Assembly (NCBI GenBank): GCA_029261435.1
Contig: JAJDBI010000156.1
Coordinates: forward strand, 1 to 5,408
Direction: 5' to 3'
From: Nitrospinaceae bacterium
GTDB taxonomy: Bacteria > Nitrospinota > Nitrospinia > Nitrospinales > VA-1
Length of the DNA: 5,408 nt
Made by a program: the position numbers and the translations under genes. The notes below the pieces were generated by a model. That model had not been told where the DNA came from, searched no databases, and saw only the letters and a list, made by a program, of their open reading frames with translations. Below are positions 1 to 5,408 of the stretch, in pieces. Within the stretch, counting starts at the first letter, position 1; every line of letters starts with the position of its first letter.

Positions 1-508
1 TTTTAGATAAAAAATGCGGAATCTCTTTATCCTGATTGGGTAAATGTGCGGCTACGAGGACGCGGGGGGTATCTTTATAATCAGGACTGTGGTCCAGCTC
101 TTTCAACAATTCCGTTGTCTCCGCATAGGAGGGAACGTTTACAATGATCAAGTGTTCTTTGCCTGTATATTTGCCTTCGCCTTTCATTTTTTTCATTCTC
201 CTTTGCATGGCCCGTTCCAAAATGACCCCGGTCAAAATCCCGAAACAACCGATACCCAGCATTGAGGTCAAAACCGTGACCCACCGTCCTTGCGGGGTCG
301 CTGCTGATACATCCCCGTATCCGATTGTGGTTAAAGTGATATAAGCGGTCCACAGTCCGTCTGAAAAAGTAATATTCTTTTCATAGGTCGAAAGAACGGA
401 CGCAAAAACCAGGATCATTAACAAAAAGATCAGGGCCAGACCGAATAGCAGTCTGATGTCTGGTTGTCTGAGTTTTCTCCAGGTGCGTTTCAAAAAATAA
501 AAATACAT
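1..508 (-). CDS. Two-TM potassium channel with RCK-like domain, partial (3' end beyond the left edge)
   Basis: This is an inner-membrane potassium-selective ion channel subunit, of which about 169 residues are visible. I translated it by hand on the minus strand from the ATG at 508; the frame stays open to the left edge. A first membrane helix spans about residues 19-39, a pore helix about 52-61, the selectivity filter TIGYGD lies at 61-66, and a second helix spans about 75-97. A basic linker (QRRMKKMK) leads into the start of a cytosolic Rossmann-like RCK/TrkA-N domain (HLIIVNVPSYAETTELLKEL, about 119-138). The usual GxGxxG dinucleotide signature is absent there, as in some MthK-like RCK domains, so the ligand may not be NAD. 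A GGAA Shine-Dalgarno (518-521) sits 9 nt before the ATG, and a good promoter lies further upstream. The channel call is firm; ion selectivity is inferred from the filter, and the gating ligand is unknown. Confidence 0.9.
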   Translation of the reverse strand, partial: MYFYFLKRTWRKLRQPDIRLLFGLALIFLLMILVFASVLSTYEKNITFSDGLWTAYITLTTIGYGDVSAATPQGRWVTVLTSMLGIGCFGILTGVILERAMQRRMKKMKGEGKYTGKEHLIIVNVPSYAETTELLKELDHSPDYKDTPRVLVAAHLPNQDKEIPHFLSK

Positions 509-540
509 GCTATTGATTTCCGTAGACTTATGAAAATATG

Positions 541-568
541 ATTATAGCGGTTTACTTTACAAAGTAAA
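541..568 (-). promoter_or_regulatory. Sigma-70-type promoter of the potassium channel gene
   Basis: On the minus strand a perfect -10 box TATAAT (546-541) is preceded, at 16-nt spacing, by a -35-like TTTACT (568-563, 4 of 6 consensus bases). The predicted start of transcription near 534 leaves a leader of about 26 nt that contains the GGAA Shine-Dalgarno. This is a prediction from sequence alone, helped by its correct orientation and distance to the channel start codon. Confidence 0.6.
551..568. promoter_or_regulatory. Perfect 18-bp palindrome, candidate operator
   Basis: TTTACTTT, a 2-nt centre AC, then AAAGTAAA form a perfect 8+2+8 inverted repeat. It fills most of the -35/-10 spacer of the predicted channel promoter and includes its -35 box, where a dimeric repressor would block RNA polymerase. 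It also lies about 40-57 bp upstream of the predicted plus-strand start, so one regulator could affect both directions. I do not recognise it as a known regulator's site; AT-rich composition raises the chance of coincidence somewhat. Confidence 0.5.
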
Positions 569-573
569 AACTC

Positions 574-601
574 TCTTGCTAAACAAACGTATGTTTATAC
601 T
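574..601 (+). promoter_or_regulatory. Possible promoter of the lipoprotein-DUF350-aminopropyltransferase operon
   Basis: TATACT at 596-601 matches the -10 consensus in 5 of 6 positions. The -35 is poor: TCTTGC (574-579) at 16-nt spacing, or TTGCTA (576-581) at only 14 nt. A second -10-like TATGAT lies at 613-618, also without a good -35. Initiation near 608 would give a leader of about 75 nt before the ATG at 682. A weak -35 would fit an activated or alternative-sigma promoter, but the evidence is thin. Confidence 0.35.
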
Positions 602-605
602 AGCA
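577..605. repeat. Imperfect inverted repeat overlapping the plus-strand -10 box
   Basis: Outer arms TGCTA (577-581) and TAGCA (601-605) enclose inner arms AAAC (585-588) and GTTT (593-596) around a GTAT centre, with gaps of 3 and 4 nt between inner and outer arms. The element covers the TATACT -10 box of the predicted operon promoter, a position suitable for an operator. It could equally be chance symmetry in AT-rich intergenic DNA. Confidence 0.35.
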
Positions 606-681
606 GAACTGATATGATAGATAATCATTTGTGAGTGTGTTTACCCGAAGGATTTTCACCCTTAGATTAGATTTTCTAATA

Positions 682-1401
682 ATGAATCAGAACAATTCCA
701 TACTATCGCCCGGAGAAAGATTTTTTCTTCTCTTTTTTTTGTCAGGCGCCCTTCTTTTGCAAGGTTGTGGGGTCGGTCAAAACCCGGTAGAAAAAATCCA
801 GAACGAACTGCAAGGTGAAAAGGAATACGCGATTATCCTTAATGATATGCGCGAGGATGGCAACTTCTTTCCTTCTTATTACCATCAATACCGTGTCGAT
901 GCAGGAGAACAACAATCGATGCGTCCTTTCATCGAAGTGGATGAATCTTACTTTAAAAAGAATGAACCGTACCTCGGCATGGCCCTGGCGGCCAAAACAG
1001 CCGATGGCACCATCACCAATACGCCTTTTCCAAACGGCTACCAGTATGTTGGGAATCCTCAGTACGGTCGCTGGCGGGATAATGATAGCGGCGGCAGTAT
1101 GTGGGAGTTTTACGGGAAATACATGCTGATGTCGCAGGTGATGAATTGGGCCGGGTTTGGGCTCAGTCGAAACCACTATAACGACTATTCCTCTTTTCGC
1201 GGCAGCGGACGGCCTTATTACGGTCCACAGCGGGAATATGGAACCTCCGGGACGGTAACAAAAAAACAGAAACCGGATTTTTTCAAAAGAAAAATGGCCA
1301 AAAAAACCCGGTCACAAAGCCGCTTCCAGAATAAAGTTAATCAACGCATGGGGCGGAGTAAAAACACTTTTAGAAGCCGCGGATTCAGTTTCGGTAAATG
1401 A
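682..1401 (+). CDS. Putative lipoprotein with basic C-terminal tail, first gene of operon
   Basis: The product is a 239-residue protein predicted to be exported and lipidated. From the ATG at 682 there is a short polar N-region ending in GER, a hydrophobic stretch (about 14-26) and a lipobox LQGC with Cys29 as the lipidation site; Gly follows Cys, so no Asp inner-membrane retention signal is seen. An in-frame GTG at 631 would add 17 residues ahead of the signal peptide and is less likely; neither start has a strong Shine-Dalgarno. The middle part is rich in aromatic residues and Gly (GNPQYGRWRDNDSGGSMWEF, about 124-143). The last 46 residues carry 17 Lys/Arg and one acidic residue, ending SRGFSFGK. 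I do not recognise a named domain; placement beside DUF350 and a Tyr/Gly/Ser/Arg-rich C-terminal half recall E. coli YjfM (DUF1190) loosely. Its stop overlaps the next start (ATGA), which indicates translational coupling. Confidence 0.8.
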   Translation: MNQNNSILSPGERFFLLFFLSGALLLQGCGVGQNPVEKIQNELQGEKEYAIILNDMREDGNFFPSYYHQYRVDAGEQQSMRPFIEVDESYFKKNEPYLGMALAAKTADGTITNTPFPNGYQYVGNPQYGRWRDNDSGGSMWEFYGKYMLMSQVMNWAGFGLSRNHYNDYSSFRGSGRPYYGPQREYGTSGTVTKKQKPDFFKRKMAKKTRSQSRFQNKVNQRMGRSKNTFRSRGFSFGK

Positions 1402-2249
1402 TTATGAATTTAGATCACATCTTATCTTCAATAATATACCTAGGCTCCTGTTTTATCGTCTTTGCAGTCGGACATCTGGTTTTTATTCTTTTCCGCCGTA
1501 GTTATGACATCAAAAATGAACTGGTGGAAAAAGATAATGTGGCGCTCGCTCTGGTCATGTGTGGTTATTATCTAGGGTTAACGTTCTCCATTGGCGGAGT
1601 GATCGCCGGGCCATCGGCAGGACTGGAAAATGACTTGATCGATATGCTGGTTTATGGTTCTTTGGCGATTGTTTTGCTCAACCTCTCGGCTTTGATCAAT
1701 AACCGGTTCATCCTTTCTGAATTTGATATTCGTAAGGAAATTTTACAGGATCAAAACTGTGGCACCGGTGTGGTCGAGTTCGCTGTTTTTGTGGCCACGG
1801 GACTCAATATTTACGGGGCCATATTTGGAGAGGGCGGGTCTATTTATACGGCCATTGCCTTCTGGGCTTTGGGGCAGACCGTTCTTGTTTTCGTCGGAAA
1901 ATATTATAACCTTATCACGAATTATAATATTCACGAGCACATTGAAAAAGATAACGTTGCCGTGGGCATCGGCTTTGCCGGAGCGCTGATAGGTATTGGC
2001 AATTTGTTGCGCGCGGCTTCGGCCGAGCATTTTATTTCCTGGGAGGAAAACTTAATGACCTTTGCCCTCTACATGCTGATAGGTCTCATTCTGCTTCCCG
2101 TTGCACGTGCTCTCACAGACCGCATTCTTTTACCGGGACGTCGCCTGGCCGATGAACTGGTGAACCAGGTGAAACCCAATCAAGGCGCAGCATTTTTAGA
2201 AGCCTCCTCCTACATTGGTGCCTCTTTTCTCATCACTTGGTGCATTTGA
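1398..2249 (+). CDS. DUF350-family integral membrane protein (four repeat units)
   Basis: This 283-residue inner-membrane protein has unknown biochemical function. About eight hydrophobic helices are visible (roughly 10-32, 50-70, 81-100, 124-144, 149-168, 188-206, 218-238, 263-283). Short motifs preceding every second helix repeat four times: YDIKNELVEKDNVA (36-49), FDIRKEILQDQNCG (109-122), YNIHEHIEKDNVA (176-188) and a weaker LADELVNQVKPNQGA (250-264), giving a period of about 67-75 residues. This is the DUF350 pattern, an acidic/Asn turn followed by a Gly-rich helix; E. coli YjfL is a single shorter copy. The ATG at 1398 overlaps the upstream TGA by four bases; an ATG at 1404 is an alternative start. 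The aminopropyltransferase-like gene follows after 24 nt. DUF350 proteins recur beside PspA homologues and polyamine-type enzymes, which suggests a membrane partner or conduit for such an enzyme; that role is inferred. Confidence 0.88.
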   Translation: MIMNLDHILSSIIYLGSCFIVFAVGHLVFILFRRSYDIKNELVEKDNVALALVMCGYYLGLTFSIGGVIAGPSAGLENDLIDMLVYGSLAIVLLNLSALINNRFILSEFDIRKEILQDQNCGTGVVEFAVFVATGLNIYGAIFGEGGSIYTAIAFWALGQTVLVFVGKYYNLITNYNIHEHIEKDNVAVGIGFAGALIGIGNLLRAASAEHFISWEENLMTFALYMLIGLILLPVARALTDRILLPGRRLADELVNQVKPNQGAAFLEASSYIGASFLITWCI

Positions 2250-2273
2250 GTTTCTTTAAGGCACCGTTAATTC

Positions 2274-3854
2274 ATGCCAACCTCCTCCTCAATAGATAAC
2301 CCTGAAAAATCCAAGCTCCGTCGCTTGAGCTTTATATTGAAAGCCTGTGTCTTTGCTACCGGGTGTGCGGCGATAGTGACCGAATACACTCTGGCTACTC
2401 TGGCCAGCTATCTATTGGGGGATGCCATTCTCCAATGGACGATAGTGATCTCCCTGATGTTGTTCTCCATGGGACTGGGAAGTCGGTATAGCAGGAAATA
2501 TGAAGCCCGGCTTCTGGACCGATTTGTGCTGATTGAATTTGGCTTGTCGTTTCTTTGTACCTTTTCCGCCATGTTCTGTTTTTGGATTTCATCCTATACG
2601 ATTCATTTTGGTCTTGTGGTTTATGGCATCGCCTGCATGATCGGGTTCATGACCGGACTTGAGATTCCATTGATCACGAGGATCAATCAGACCTATGAAT
2701 CGTTACGGAAAAACATATCTTCGGTCATGGAATATGATTACTACGGTGGTTTGTTGGGCGGAGCCCTGTTTGCCTTTGTCCTGCTTCCCTTTTTTGGATT
2801 GACTTATACCCCGGTTATTATAGGAAGTCTCAACCTGCTTGTGGCCTCGCTGGTATTATGGCAATTCCCTGACCATTTGGAACGACCCCGCATTCTCAAC
2901 GTTCAATTTTTTGTTCTTCTTTTGGTGTCGGTTCTGGCGTTTGCGGTCGCTAAACCCATTGTTTTATACGGTGAACAACATAAGTACAAAGATAAAATTG
3001 TTTACCAGGAACAAACGCGCTATCAGAAAATTGTTGTCACGCAATGGAAAGATGATTTTTGGCTTTTCATAAACGGAAGCACACAATTCAGCACCTACGA
3101 TGAAGAAAGATATCATGAGCCTCTCGTGCACCCTGTGATGGGTTTGATTGAGGAGCGAGAAGATGTCCTACTACTGGGAGGGGGAGATGGATTGGCCGCC
3201 AGGGAAATTCTCAAATATCCTGGTTTGAAAAGCCTGACTCTGGTGGATCTGGACCCTGCCATGACTCAATTAGCCCGACGGGATAAAATTTTTCTCAACA
3301 TCAATCAGGGTTCGCTGAACGATCATCGCGTTCGTGTGGTCAATCAAGATGCCTATCAATTCATAAAAGAGTCCGGCAGCTTGTACGATGCCATTATCAT
3401 TGATCTTCCTGATCCAAAATCGGTTTCGCTGTCACTTCTCTATTCGTTGGGCTTTTACAAGATGGTAGAAAAGCATCTCAAACCATTCGGGGCCATGGTC
3501 ACGCAAAGTACAAGCCCGTTGTATTCTCCTGAAGCATTTCTGTGCATTAAAAAAACCATGCAGGCGGCGGGCTTTTCGGTCTTGTCTTACCAGAACTCTG
3601 TACCCAGTATGGGGCAGTGGGGGTGGCAGCTCGGTGTCAGGCAGAAAGCGATGTCCGCCGAACTCATCAAACAAAAACTCATGATGCACAAGTTTCGGAA
3701 TATTGAGACCCTTTTTTTTAATCAGGATGCCATGATCTCAATGATGCACTTTGGTAAGGGGTTATTCGAAAAGGAGGGAGAGATTGAACCCAACACTCAA
3801 TTCAATCACAATATCTTGAAGTATTACCGGCAGGGTAGTTGGGATTTGTATTAG
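2274..3854 (+). CDS. Membrane-embedded spermidine synthase-like aminopropyltransferase
   Basis: The product has 526 residues, much longer than the roughly 280-300 of soluble SpeE. Residues 1-230 hold about seven membrane helices (20-46, 50-70, 83-106, 108-133, 153-175, 178-197, 208-230). The C-terminal part is a spermidine-synthase fold: a beta-rich lead-in with NGSTQFSTYDEERYHEPLVH (267-286), containing the family's Gln, Asp-Glu and Tyr-His-Glu positions; the nucleotide-binding loop GGGDG (302-306); the VDLDP strand end (324-328); an NQDA adenine-site motif (357-360); and IDLPDP (376-381), matching the catalytic DSSDP/DSTDP segment with both Asp residues kept. The expected reaction is aminopropyl transfer from decarboxylated S-adenosylmethionine to an amine, but the acceptor is unknown and no speD is in view. 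AAGG (2258-2261) lies 12 nt before the ATG, a somewhat long spacing. It is the last gene of the operon. It could instead be a methyltransferase-like relative with another substrate. Confidence 0.88.
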   Translation: MPTSSSIDNPEKSKLRRLSFILKACVFATGCAAIVTEYTLATLASYLLGDAILQWTIVISLMLFSMGLGSRYSRKYEARLLDRFVLIEFGLSFLCTFSAMFCFWISSYTIHFGLVVYGIACMIGFMTGLEIPLITRINQTYESLRKNISSVMEYDYYGGLLGGALFAFVLLPFFGLTYTPVIIGSLNLLVASLVLWQFPDHLERPRILNVQFFVLLLVSVLAFAVAKPIVLYGEQHKYKDKIVYQEQTRYQKIVVTQWKDDFWLFINGSTQFSTYDEERYHEPLVHPVMGLIEEREDVLLLGGGDGLAAREILKYPGLKSLTLVDLDPAMTQLARRDKIFLNINQGSLNDHRVRVVNQDAYQFIKESGSLYDAIIIDLPDPKSVSLSLLYSLGFYKMVEKHLKPFGAMVTQSTSPLYSPEAFLCIKKTMQAAGFSVLSYQNSVPSMGQWGWQLGVRQKAMSAELIKQKLMMHKFRNIETLFFNQDAMISMMHFGKGLFEKEGEIEPNTQFNHNILKYYRQGSWDLY

Positions 3855-3859
3855 AGAAG

Positions 3860-3889
3860 TGATTTTAAGTCGTTTAGACGACGGAATCA
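3860..3889. terminator. Hairpin in the convergent gap, possible bidirectional terminator
   Basis: GTCGT (3869-3873) and ACGAC (3878-3882) pair around a TTAG loop. An outer stem TGATT (3860-3864) with AATCA (3885-3889) flanks an asymmetric internal loop of TTAA against GG. The structure sits between the two converging operons and its right arm includes the stop codon of the DUF4178 gene. There is no clear U-tract on either side, so efficient intrinsic termination is doubtful; it may only stabilise 3' ends. Confidence 0.4.
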
Positions 3890-4438
3890 TTCACCGGGCA
3901 GGATATTGGTGAACTGAAATTCCTCGACCTTGAAACCGACTTGCATATCAAATTTGGTCTCGCCCCATTGCTCGATGGTAAGAAACTCTTTTTCCTGTTC
4001 ATCTTCAAAATCCCAGGAAACAAAACTCAGGCCTTCATCTGATCCTTCACGAAAAAACTCACCGATATCGTCTTCCTCAAAAATGAACTTTTTGCCTTGA
4101 AATATAACTATTTCAGGGGGGTCTTCATTGTTCACAATTTCACCTGCAATGTCGCCTTCTAACTGAGAGACAGGTAGTTTACGGCAAAAACTCCATTCAA
4201 TCTCACCATCCTCCTGGGAGCGTTCCAAGAACCAGGTTTCATCGCCAGCCTTTAATTCCCATTCATCGGTGGTGCCACCTTCTTCCCACTGGTATTTGTT
4301 GCAGGCGGTGACCTTATAGGTTTTCATGTCGTAATCGACGAGAAAACCTGTTTTGAGTTTGCTGAGTACCAGATCTTCGATGCGAAACTCTTCTTTTTGA
4401 AGATCAGCTTTTTTCTTTTTAAAAAAGTTAAAGACCAT
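3887..4438 (-). CDS. DUF4178 domain-containing protein
   Basis: A 183-residue, strongly acidic, probably cytosolic protein of unknown function. It opens with a short hydrophobic-basic segment (MVFNFFKKKK) that could associate with membrane. The segment FLVDYDMKTYKVTACNKYQW (32-51) followed by EWELKAGDETWFLE (59-72) matches the DUF4178 pattern of short beta strands with a Tyr-x-Val turn, then 'EW-L' and 'WFLE'. A second, looser copy of that layout may run from about 108 (EIVIFQGKKFIFEEDD) to LTIEQWGE (153-160), suggesting two related beta units. The ATG is 2 nt after the TAA of the PspA-family gene and lacks a clear Shine-Dalgarno, so translational coupling is likely. DUF4178 genes tend to occur with PspA, DUF350 and spermidine-synthase-like genes, exactly the set seen here. 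The family call is good; a molecular role cannot be given. Confidence 0.85.
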   Translation of the reverse strand: MVFNFFKKKKADLQKEEFRIEDLVLSKLKTGFLVDYDMKTYKVTACNKYQWEEGGTTDEWELKAGDETWFLERSQEDGEIEWSFCRKLPVSQLEGDIAGEIVNNEDPPEIVIFQGKKFIFEEDDIGEFFREGSDEGLSFVSWDFEDEQEKEFLTIEQWGETKFDMQVGFKVEEFQFTNILPGE

Positions 4439-4440
4439 GG

Positions 4441-5151
4441 TTATTTGAGTTTCATTTTGGCTTTAAGGGCAGCAAGGCTGTCGGAGGCTCCCGGCATGGA
4501 TGAACCTTCACCCAGTGCTTTGTTGATCTCATCATCAACGCTTTGCCCCGAATCGGCCATTTCGCCGTAGGCTTGTGACAGAGACTCATCTTCTTCTACC
4601 TTGTCGCGCATTTTTTCAAGCATGGCGATGGTGCTGTCGGACCCGACTCTGGCAATTTGCGCATTCAGCTTTTTCGTGGCGGCCGCTGTTTTGGAACGGG
4701 CGCGCAGGGTGACCAGGTCGTTTTCGTAACGCTGAACGGTCGTGCGTAACTTGTCTACATTTCGTTGTAATTGCAGAACCATGTTTTCCTGGGAAGTGAC
4801 CTCCTTGCTGAGCCGTAAGGCTTCTTTTCCTGCATCTTCTTTGCGCGAGAGAACTTCAGTTGCCAGCCTTTCAGCTTCAGACATTTCCAGCGAACCCTGC
4901 TCGGCTTTTTGTAGCAGAGCCATCGCCTTACTCTCATAATCTGCAGCAAGCTTCTTTTTGTTATCTGCGTCGTTTCTCATCCGGATAACGATGCCTTTAA
5001 CCTGCGCCAGGCTTTTCATGGATTCTTCTAAATCTTTTTTCAGGTCGCGAATACCCTGCTCGGTCATTTTGATAGGATCTTCAAACTTGTCCACCGCAGA
5101 ATGCGCCTCGGCCTTGCCCAGTCGCAGTATTCTTGTAAATAATCCGGCCAT
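4441..5151 (-). CDS. PspA/IM30 family protein (YjfJ-like)
   Basis: The 236-residue product belongs to the PspA/IM30/Vipp1 family of ESCRT-III-like peripheral membrane proteins, which oligomerise on the cytosolic face of the inner membrane and preserve its integrity under stress. Visible features are an N-terminal amphipathic helix (MAGLFTRILRLGKAEAHSAV), the conserved DKFEDPIKMTEQGIRDLKKD stretch (21-40), a long Lys/Glu/Ala-rich coiled coil from about 27 to 155, and the C-terminal family block from ARSKTAAATKKLNAQIARVG (151-170) to about SLSQAYGEM (190-198). The length is close to that of E. coli PspA (222). The tail from about 200 is low in complexity and ends in a basic KAKMKLK. No PspF, PspB or PspC gene is in the window, so this resembles the YjfJ branch rather than the classical psp operon. 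It follows the CesT/YbjN-like gene by 29 nt and precedes the DUF4178 gene by 2 nt. Confidence 0.93.
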   Translation of the reverse strand: MAGLFTRILRLGKAEAHSAVDKFEDPIKMTEQGIRDLKKDLEESMKSLAQVKGIVIRMRNDADNKKKLAADYESKAMALLQKAEQGSLEMSEAERLATEVLSRKEDAGKEALRLSKEVTSQENMVLQLQRNVDKLRTTVQRYENDLVTLRARSKTAAATKKLNAQIARVGSDSTIAMLEKMRDKVEEDESLSQAYGEMADSGQSVDDEINKALGEGSSMPGASDSLAALKAKMKLK

Positions 5152-5158
5152 TTTTTAT

Positions 5159-5164
5159 CTCTCC
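5159..5164 (-). promoter_or_regulatory. Ribosome binding site of the PspA-family gene
   Basis: On the minus strand GGAGAG (5164-5159) lies 7 nt before the ATG at 5151. It is the clearest Shine-Dalgarno in the window and supports this start, which also gives the canonical amphipathic N-terminus. The downstream DUF4178 gene lacks such a site. Confidence 0.75.
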
Positions 5165-5180
5165 ATTACTAAATTTGTGT

Positions 5181-5408
5181 TTAACCGCGTGCGAATGTAA
5201 CCAGTTCATCTGCATATTCTGCCAGCGCAAGACTCAATGCATCGATACTTCCTTCCAGTTCATTGCGGTCCAGATTTTCCAGTTGCAGGGTATCCCGGAA
5301 TAATAACGTTGTACCATCTTCATCAAGAACAAAAGCACCGTGAACCAAAGTGCGATTGATTTGCAGAAGGCGTTTGCAGAAACCGGATGAATCTTCAGGC
5401 ATAAATAT
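5181..5408 (-). CDS. Small CesT/YbjN-like (type III chaperone-fold) protein, partial at the right edge
   Basis: This is the C-terminal part of a small acidic protein; the frame is open to the window edge. An ATG at 5402 would give 73 residues, but it is probably internal: CesT/YbjN-like proteins are usually about 130-160 residues and the visible part begins at their central helix. The pattern is a helix ending in LLQINRTL, a beta hairpin GAFVLDEDGTTLLFRDTLQL, then an acidic amphipathic helix from about LDRNELEGSIDALSLALAEY. This matches the second half of the CesT-type secretion-chaperone/YbjN fold. DUF2170 (E. coli YjfI, encoded just before the PspA homologue yjfJ) has a comparable layout and is the main alternative. 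It is the first visible gene of the minus-strand operon, and its TAA is 29 nt from the PspA start, which hints at a small adaptor for the PspA system. Confidence 0.65.
   Translation of the reverse strand: MFMPEDSSGFCKRLLQINRTLVHGAFVLDEDGTTLLFRDTLQLENLDRNELEGSIDALSLALAEYADELVTFARG

Noticed and set aside
44..353. Open frames at 44-265 (+), 144-344 (+) and 81-353 (-) as small genes
   Set aside because: The same DNA encodes the potassium channel in another minus-strand frame, with membrane helices and a TIGYGD filter; these are out-of-frame shadows.
631..681. GTG start at 631, adding 17 residues to the lipoprotein
   Set aside because: It would put an extra segment ahead of a complete lipoprotein signal peptide, and no Shine-Dalgarno precedes it. 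The ATG at 682 places the signal peptide at the N-terminus.
711..741. T-rich tract as a terminator or slippage site
   Set aside because: It encodes the Phe/Leu-rich hydrophobic core of the lipoprotein signal peptide and has no adjoining hairpin; the reading frame is intact through it.
742..1176. A 144-codon minus-strand open frame opposite the lipoprotein gene
   Set aside because: No recognisable domain, no ribosome binding evidence, and complete overlap with a gene that has a signal peptide and operon context.
3432..3689. Minus-strand open frame opposite the aminopropyltransferase domain
   Set aside because: It lies antisense to conserved catalytic sequence and its translation shows no family features.
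5181..5402. A complete 73-residue gene starting at the ATG at 5402
   Set aside because: The frame remains open upstream to the window edge and the visible part corresponds only to the second half of the fold, so this Met is more likely internal and the gene partial.

Overview
The window (5408 bp, moderate GC) reads as chromosomal DNA of a Gram-negative bacterium. The evidence is a lipoprotein with a clear lipobox, several inner-membrane proteins and a PspA/IM30-family membrane-stress protein. No rRNA, tRNA, mobile element or CRISPR array is visible, and I cannot name the species. Gene density is high; the longest stretch without a gene is about 170 bp.

Layout, left to right. (a) Positions 1-508, minus strand: 5' part of a two-TM potassium channel with a C-terminal RCK-like domain, cut by the left edge. 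(b) 509-681: divergent intergenic region with a good minus-strand promoter, a perfect 18-bp palindrome between its -35 and -10 boxes, and a weaker plus-strand promoter overlapped by a second, imperfect inverted repeat. (c) 682-3854, plus strand: a three-gene operon of a lipoprotein with a strongly basic C-terminal tail, a DUF350-family membrane protein made of four repeat units, and a spermidine-synthase-like enzyme fused to a seven-helix membrane domain. (d) A 32-bp convergent gap with a hairpin. (e) 3887-5408, minus strand: DUF4178 protein, PspA/IM30 homologue, and the 3' part of a small CesT/YbjN-like protein cut by the right edge. In the order of transcription this operon runs CesT/YbjN-like, then pspA-like, then DUF4178.

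How they may work together. The two converging operons look like one functional module. E. coli yjfIJKLM-yjfC combines a PspA homologue (YjfJ), a DUF350 membrane protein (YjfL), a DUF1190 protein (YjfM) and a glutathionylspermidine-synthase-like ATP-grasp enzyme (YjfC). Here PspA, DUF350 and a lipoprotein recur, but the polyamine-type enzyme is a membrane-embedded aminopropyltransferase-fold protein. A reasonable hypothesis is an envelope-stress or envelope-modification system in which a polyamine or related small molecule is made or attached at the membrane and PspA protects or senses the bilayer. This is inference; the individual family calls are much firmer than the joint function. The potassium channel is transcribed divergently and may be a separate unit.
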